Shown: one piece after another, positions 5,217 through 6,849 of the stretch
Position numbering within the stretch: the first letter of the stretch is position 1
How the letters are laid out: each line of letters starts with the position of its first letter
Origin: Elusimicrobiota bacterium
Lineage (GTDB): Bacteria; CG03; SLGR01; PWQF01
NCBI GenBank assembly: GCA_003557485.1
Contig: PWOI01000003.1
Span: 1-6,849 of the forward strand
DNA length: 6,849 nt
Direction: 5' to 3'
The notes under the pieces: generated by a model
The model's input: only the letters and a program-made list of their open reading frames with translations
What the model was told of the DNA's origin: nothing
Databases searched by the model: none
Made by a program: the position numbers and the translations under genes

Positions 5217-6849
5217 TCAGGATCCCGTTCTGAACTTTTCCCGCAGAACTGCGGCAGCAACAGGCAATGCGCTTACAGAGCCCATTCCGCCGTGTTCAAC
5301 CAGCACAACTATGGCTATTTGCGGATCCTCGACAGGCGCAAAGGCAGTAAACCACCCATGGTCATCGCCAAAAGGATTCTGCGAGGTACCCGTTTTCCCC
5401 GCAGTTTCCGCACCCACACCATAAAATCTAATAGAAGAGCCTGTGCCGTATTCAACAGCTTCCCTGAGGGCCTGTTTTATGAAAACAATATGGTCCTTAT
5501 CTATTTCCGCTTTCCGGGGTGTCGATGAATCGAATTTTTTTATCTCTTTTCCTTCCCCGGAAACAATCATCCTGACTCCATAAGGTTCTGCATATACACC
5601 TTCGGATGCAATAAGGGAGGTAAGGTGCAGAAGCTGGACAGGAGTAACAAGAATATAGCCCTGCCCGATACTCAAATTTGCAGTATCTCCAGGATACCAT
5701 ATTTCCCTTATAGTTCTCTGTTTCCAGGAAGAAGAAGGAATCAAGCCCGGCATTTCACCGGAAAGCAATTTTTGCACCCTGGCTCCCAGCCCGGCGCGGC
5801 GCGCTATATTAATAATTTTGTCGGGACCTACTCTAAGCCCGGTACGGTAAAAATATATATTACAGGATTCGGCTATAGCCTGTTTCATGCCAACTGTGCC
5901 GTGGCCGCCTTCTTTCCAGCACCGGAATACCCTGCGGTCAAACCCTATTTCTATACTTCCGGTACAGTTGTATTCTATTTCAGGAGAGCCCGGATCATCT
6001 TCAAGGGCAGCCAGGGCAACAACGCTCTTAAATACTGAACCCGGAGAAAACTGCCCTTTGATCACCCGGTCAAAAAGAGGATTCAACGGATCCGAAAGCA
6101 AATCACGGGCACGGGCGGGTTCAAGCGCGACCGTAAATTCTTCAGGATTAAAACCCGGACTTGAGAACCATACAAGTATTTCCCCCGTTCCGGGGTCCAT
6201 TGCAACAACAGCGCCGCGATTTTCACCCATTGCCCCGGCAGCGGCTCTCTGTAGACTTGCATCAATTGTAGTAACAATATGGCTTCCTATTTGCGGCTCC
6301 ACTTCTTCCAGTATTTTCCTGTGCCTGCCTATTACTCCGACCTCAATTTTTCTGTAGCCGCGGCGGCCTGTTAAATAATGCTCAAATTCTTTCTCAATAC
6401 CTGTTTTGCCTACAATATCACCCATACGGTATCCATACCTCATCATCCTCTGCAGTTCGGAAGGATTGATTTCTCCTATATAACCCATAAAATGAGATAT
6501 GCTTTCTCCCAGGGGGTATTTTCTTATGGGATTTGTCTGAATAAAAACCCTAGGCAATCTATGATGATTTTCTTCTATCGTAATAATTTCATCCCGGCTT
6601 AAATGACGAAAAAGCACTGCCGAACCTTCCCTTCCCCTTTCTATCGATGCAAACCTTCGCATCGTATCTTTAACAGGACGGGCTGTAAGTTCCTGAAGTA
6701 TACGGGCTATATCTTTCTTATGCTCGCCCGTAAGACCTTCAAGTGATACGTAAAGCGAATAATTGGGGCGGTTTCCGGCAAGAACCTCACCCCTCCGGTC
6801 CAGTATCTCACCACGGGGCGCCCTTATGTAGGAGTAGTGTATCCTGTTT
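5217..6849 (-). CDS. mrdA: Penicillin-binding protein 2, elongation transpeptidase (5'-truncated by window edge)
   Basis: Membrane-anchored class B PBP that cross-links the glycan strands made by RodA on the outer face of the inner membrane. The frame is open from the right edge, so the ATG at 6662 is internal; 543 residues are visible. The fragment opens with YIRAPRGEILDRRGEVLAGN, the conserved start of the PBP dimerisation domain, so only the cytoplasmic tail and the single membrane anchor (about 40-50 residues) are missing. Transpeptidase motifs are intact, in visible-fragment numbering: SVFK with nucleophile S271 (SPGSVFK), SCN at 328-330 and KTGTS from 485. MGYIGEINPSEL, IVGKTGIEKEFE and RCWKEGGHG, typical of PBP2, distinguish it from FtsI. 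The coding sequence ends REKFRTGS and rodA starts 2 nt later. By analogy with related clusters, mreBCD may lie upstream outside the window, but that is not seen here. Confidence 0.96.
   Translation of the reverse strand, partial: NRIHYSYIRAPRGEILDRRGEVLAGNRPNYSLYVSLEGLTGEHKKDIARILQELTARPVKDTMRRFASIERGREGSAVLFRHLSRDEIITIEENHHRLPRVFIQTNPIRKYPLGESISHFMGYIGEINPSELQRMMRYGYRMGDIVGKTGIEKEFEHYLTGRRGYRKIEVGVIGRHRKILEEVEPQIGSHIVTTIDASLQRAAAGAMGENRGAVVAMDPGTGEILVWFSSPGFNPEEFTVALEPARARDLLSDPLNPLFDRVIKGQFSPGSVFKSVVALAALEDDPGSPEIEYNCTGSIEIGFDRRVFRCWKEGGHGTVGMKQAIAESCNIYFYRTGLRVGPDKIINIARRAGLGARVQKLLSGEMPGLIPSSSWKQRTIREIWYPGDTANLSIGQGYILVTPVQLLHLTSLIASEGVYAEPYGVRMIVSGEGKEIKKFDSSTPRKAEIDKDHIVFIKQALREAVEYGTGSSIRFYGVGAETAGKTGTSQNPFGDDHGWFTAFAPVEDPQIAIVVLVEHGGMGSVSALPVAAAVLREKFRTGS

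Larger units (their letters stand above)
338..6849 (-). other. Elongasome / radical SAM pair / RNase G operon
   Basis: Five genes run in one direction with almost no spacing: mrdA to rodA 2 nt, rodA to radical SAM 4-nt overlap, radical SAM to DUF2344 8-nt overlap, DUF2344 to rng 1-nt overlap. No promoter-sized gap or terminator hairpin separates them, so a single transcript is the simplest reading, with its promoter right of the window. E. coli also has a cell-shape and RNase G association: its rng (cafA) lies downstream of mreBCD. Confidence 0.8.

Noticed and set aside
5887-6357. Long plus-strand open frame of 156 codons opposite mrdA
   Set aside because: It lies antisense to the well-conserved transpeptidase domain of PBP2, its translation is low-complexity Ser/Pro/Ala-rich, and it shows no recognisable motif. 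It is a shadow of the minus-strand codon pattern.
6355-6368. GC-rich palindromic stretch around CCGCGG in mrdA
   Set aside because: It simply encodes the conserved Gly-Arg-Arg-Gly loop of PBP2 and has no matching copy elsewhere in the window.
6660-6662. ATG at 6662 as the start of PBP2
   Set aside because: The frame stays open upstream to the window edge and encodes the conserved APRGEILDRRG block of PBP2, so this ATG is an internal methionine.

Overview
The window reads as one chromosomal block of ordinary, vertically inherited bacterial genes, all on the minus strand and so transcribed from right to left. PBP2, RodA and an RNase E/G-type ribonuclease point to a rod-shaped bacterium. Base composition looks mid-40s % GC by eye, and ATA is common for isoleucine. 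The order PBP2, RodA, B12-type radical SAM protein, DUF2344 protein, RNase G resembles what I recall from delta-proteobacteria-like and other deep-branching, often uncultivated phyla. I cannot assign a phylum from this sequence alone.

Layout in transcription order: (1) mrdA, coding for the elongation transpeptidase PBP2, cut by the right edge and lacking only its N-terminal anchor region (6849-5217). (2) rodA, the SEDS glycosyltransferase partner of PBP2 (5214-3958). (3) A radical SAM protein of the TIGR03960 type with a B12-binding-like N-terminal domain (3961-2291). (4) Its usual small partner of the DUF2344/TIGR03936 type (2298-1750). (5) rng, ribonuclease G (1750-338). (6) After a 52-nt gap, the first 95 codons of a membrane protein resembling the Yip1 family (285-1), cut by the left edge.

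Genes 1 to 5 are packed as one translationally coupled operon. The junctions are a 2-nt gap, a 4-nt overlap, an 8-nt overlap and a 1-nt overlap. Two starts are GTG. GGAG-type ribosome binding sites precede genes 3 and 4, and an AAGGAG site precedes rng. Nothing in the 338-6849 stretch looks like an internal terminator. The only non-coding stretch is 286-337, which holds a weak candidate promoter and a small AT-rich hairpin. There are no RNA genes, mobile elements, CRISPR arrays or long repeats.

Functionally, PBP2 and RodA form the core peptidoglycan synthase of cell elongation, and RNase G processes and degrades RNA in the cytoplasm. The two genes between them form a conserved pair whose biochemical role I do not know to be established. 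That pair is the only genuinely dark part of the window. I found no evidence of a wholly new system. The points worth a second look are the coupling of this pair to cell-shape and RNA-processing genes, the apparent absence of the Cys-rich tail in the radical SAM protein, its degenerate cobalamin-loop motif, and the unexpected membrane protein after rng.
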